DNA of 5,938 bases from an uncultured Prevotellaceae bacterium (GTDB lineage Bacteria; Bacteroidota; Bacteroidia; Bacteroidales; Bacteroidaceae), in assembly GCA_900557555.1 (NCBI GenBank), contig USTH01000063.1:1-5938 (forward strand), read 5' to 3'. The notes under the pieces were generated by a model. The model did not search any database. It saw nothing but the letters and a program-made list of their open reading frames with translations, and had not been told where the DNA came from. Every line of letters begins with the position of its first letter. The stretch's first letter is position 1. Of this stretch, positions 5,145 to 5,938 are shown piece by piece. The position numbers and the translations under genes were made by a program.

Positions 5145-5938
5145 ATGGCACTCAACTCCATACTTGATGTCAGAGGACTGACCAAACGTATAGGCAGTAT
5201 CACTCTGATGGATAATATCAGTTTCAGCATCACCGAGGGCAGCAAGGTGGGCATCATTGCCAAGAATGGCGTGGGCAAGACCACCTTGCTCAATATTCTC
5301 TGTGACGGTGAGGATTATCAAGAGGGCGAGATAGTGTGGCGGCGTGATTTGCGCACCGGCTACCTTAAGCAGTCTCCTACATATCCCGGTGAACTGACGG
5401 TGATGGAGGCGTGTCTTGAACACGGTTCGCCTGTGGCGGATATTCTGCTTGCTTATCAGACTGCTCTTGATACACCAGGTCACCCTGGGTTAGACAAGTG
5501 TATGGCAGATATGGATGCGGCTGGTGCGTGGGACTATGAAGCAAAGGTTAAGAGTGTTCTGTCGATGCTTAAAATCACCGATTTCAACGAGAAAATCTGT
5601 CACTTATCAGGAGGGCAAGTCAAACGTGTTGCGTTGGCCAATATCATTTTGTCGGAGCCCGATCTGCTTGTGCTTGACGAGCCTACCAACCACCTTGACC
5701 TTGAAATGATAGAGTGGCTGGAGCGCTATCTGCGACAGACCTCCATGTCATTGCTAATGGTGACCCACGACCGCTATTTTCTCGACCGTATATGCAACGA
5801 CATTTTGGAACTTGCAGACCAGACCGTCTATGCTTACCGCGGCAACTACTCATATTATCTTGACAAACGGCAGGAGCGCATTGACCAGCGCAACGCAGAG
5901 ATGGCGCGACTGAGCAACCCGTACCGCCGTGAGTTGGA
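5145..5938 (+). CDS. ABC-F family ATPase, Uup-like (N-terminal 264 residues; 3' end outside window)
   Basis: ABC-F proteins are soluble twin-ATPase factors without membrane segments that act on the ribosome. The first nucleotide-binding domain is complete: Walker A AKNGVGKTT (39-47), Q-loop Q76, signature LSGGQ (154-158), Walker B LLVLDEP (174-180, catalytic E179), the ABC-F-typical TNHLD (181-185) and H-loop H208 in VTHDRYF. After it comes the start of the inter-domain linker: YRGNYSYYLDKRQERIDQR (231-249), then NPYRREL at the edge. The RREL wording is typical of the Uup branch, which leads into a W-M-R-R-x-P-x-A-R stretch that would lie beyond this window. The full protein should be about 600-650 residues. 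Position 39 is Ala where the classical Walker A has Gly. The start at 5145 suits the family N-terminus and promoter spacing. ABC-F is certain; Uup rather than another subfamily is likely. Confidence 0.95.
   Translation, partial: MALNSILDVRGLTKRIGSITLMDNISFSITEGSKVGIIAKNGVGKTTLLNILCDGEDYQEGEIVWRRDLRTGYLKQSPTYPGELTVMEACLEHGSPVADILLAYQTALDTPGHPGLDKCMADMDAAGAWDYEAKVKSVLSMLKITDFNEKICHLSGGQVKRVALANIILSEPDLLVLDEPTNHLDLEMIEWLERYLRQTSMSLLMVTHDRYFLDRICNDILELADQTVYAYRGNYSYYLDKRQERIDQRNAEMARLSNPYRREL

Noticed and set aside
4965..5483. Minus-strand 172-codon open frame across the palindrome array and the ABC-F start
   Set aside because: It is antisense to the conserved Walker A region of the ABC-F gene, ends inside the repeat array, and its protein has no recognisable features.

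Overview
The window reads as chromosomal core sequence from a member of the Bacteroidota, most likely Bacteroidales (Prevotella/Bacteroides-like). Three things point there: the protein variants, the near absence of Shine-Dalgarno sites, and four gene starts each preceded by the Bacteroidetes -7 element TAnnTTTG in its extended form (TAACTTTGC or TACCTTTGC). The organism call is inferred from these signs; no database was searched.

Layout, left to right. (1) Positions 1-1137, minus strand: the first 379 residues of the translational GTPase TypA/BipA, cut by the window edge. (2) 1138-1347: typA leader and promoter, then a strong 17-bp terminator hairpin belonging to the next gene. (3) 1348-1617, minus: rpsO, ribosomal protein S15, with its own promoter at about 1676-1707. 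(4) 1733-4765, minus: a compact four-gene run transcribed in the order pyrE, an SRPBCC-fold protein, argH, and a lipoprotein with a Rieske-like Cys-rich domain. Gaps are 6 and 13 nt, and the last junction is a 4-nt ATGA overlap, so these are almost certainly one operon driven from the promoter at 4797-4804. (5) 4766-5144: a 379-bp divergent intergenic region. It holds the pyrE promoter, the promoter of the rightward gene, and between them a striking 86-bp array of four palindromic units. (6) 5145-5938, plus: the N-terminal 264 residues of an ABC-F (Uup-like) ATPase, cut by the right edge.

The genes are mostly housekeeping. rpsO, typA and the ABC-F gene concern the ribosome or translation. pyrE (UMP synthesis) and argH (arginine synthesis) belong to two pathways that share carbamoyl phosphate and aspartate. 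The SRPBCC protein and the lipoprotein have no assigned role.

No complete novel system is visible. The parts most worth a second look are the nested palindrome array at 4938-5023, which can fold in two mutually exclusive ways, and the lipoprotein whose Rieske-like motifs carry cysteines where histidine ligands would be expected.
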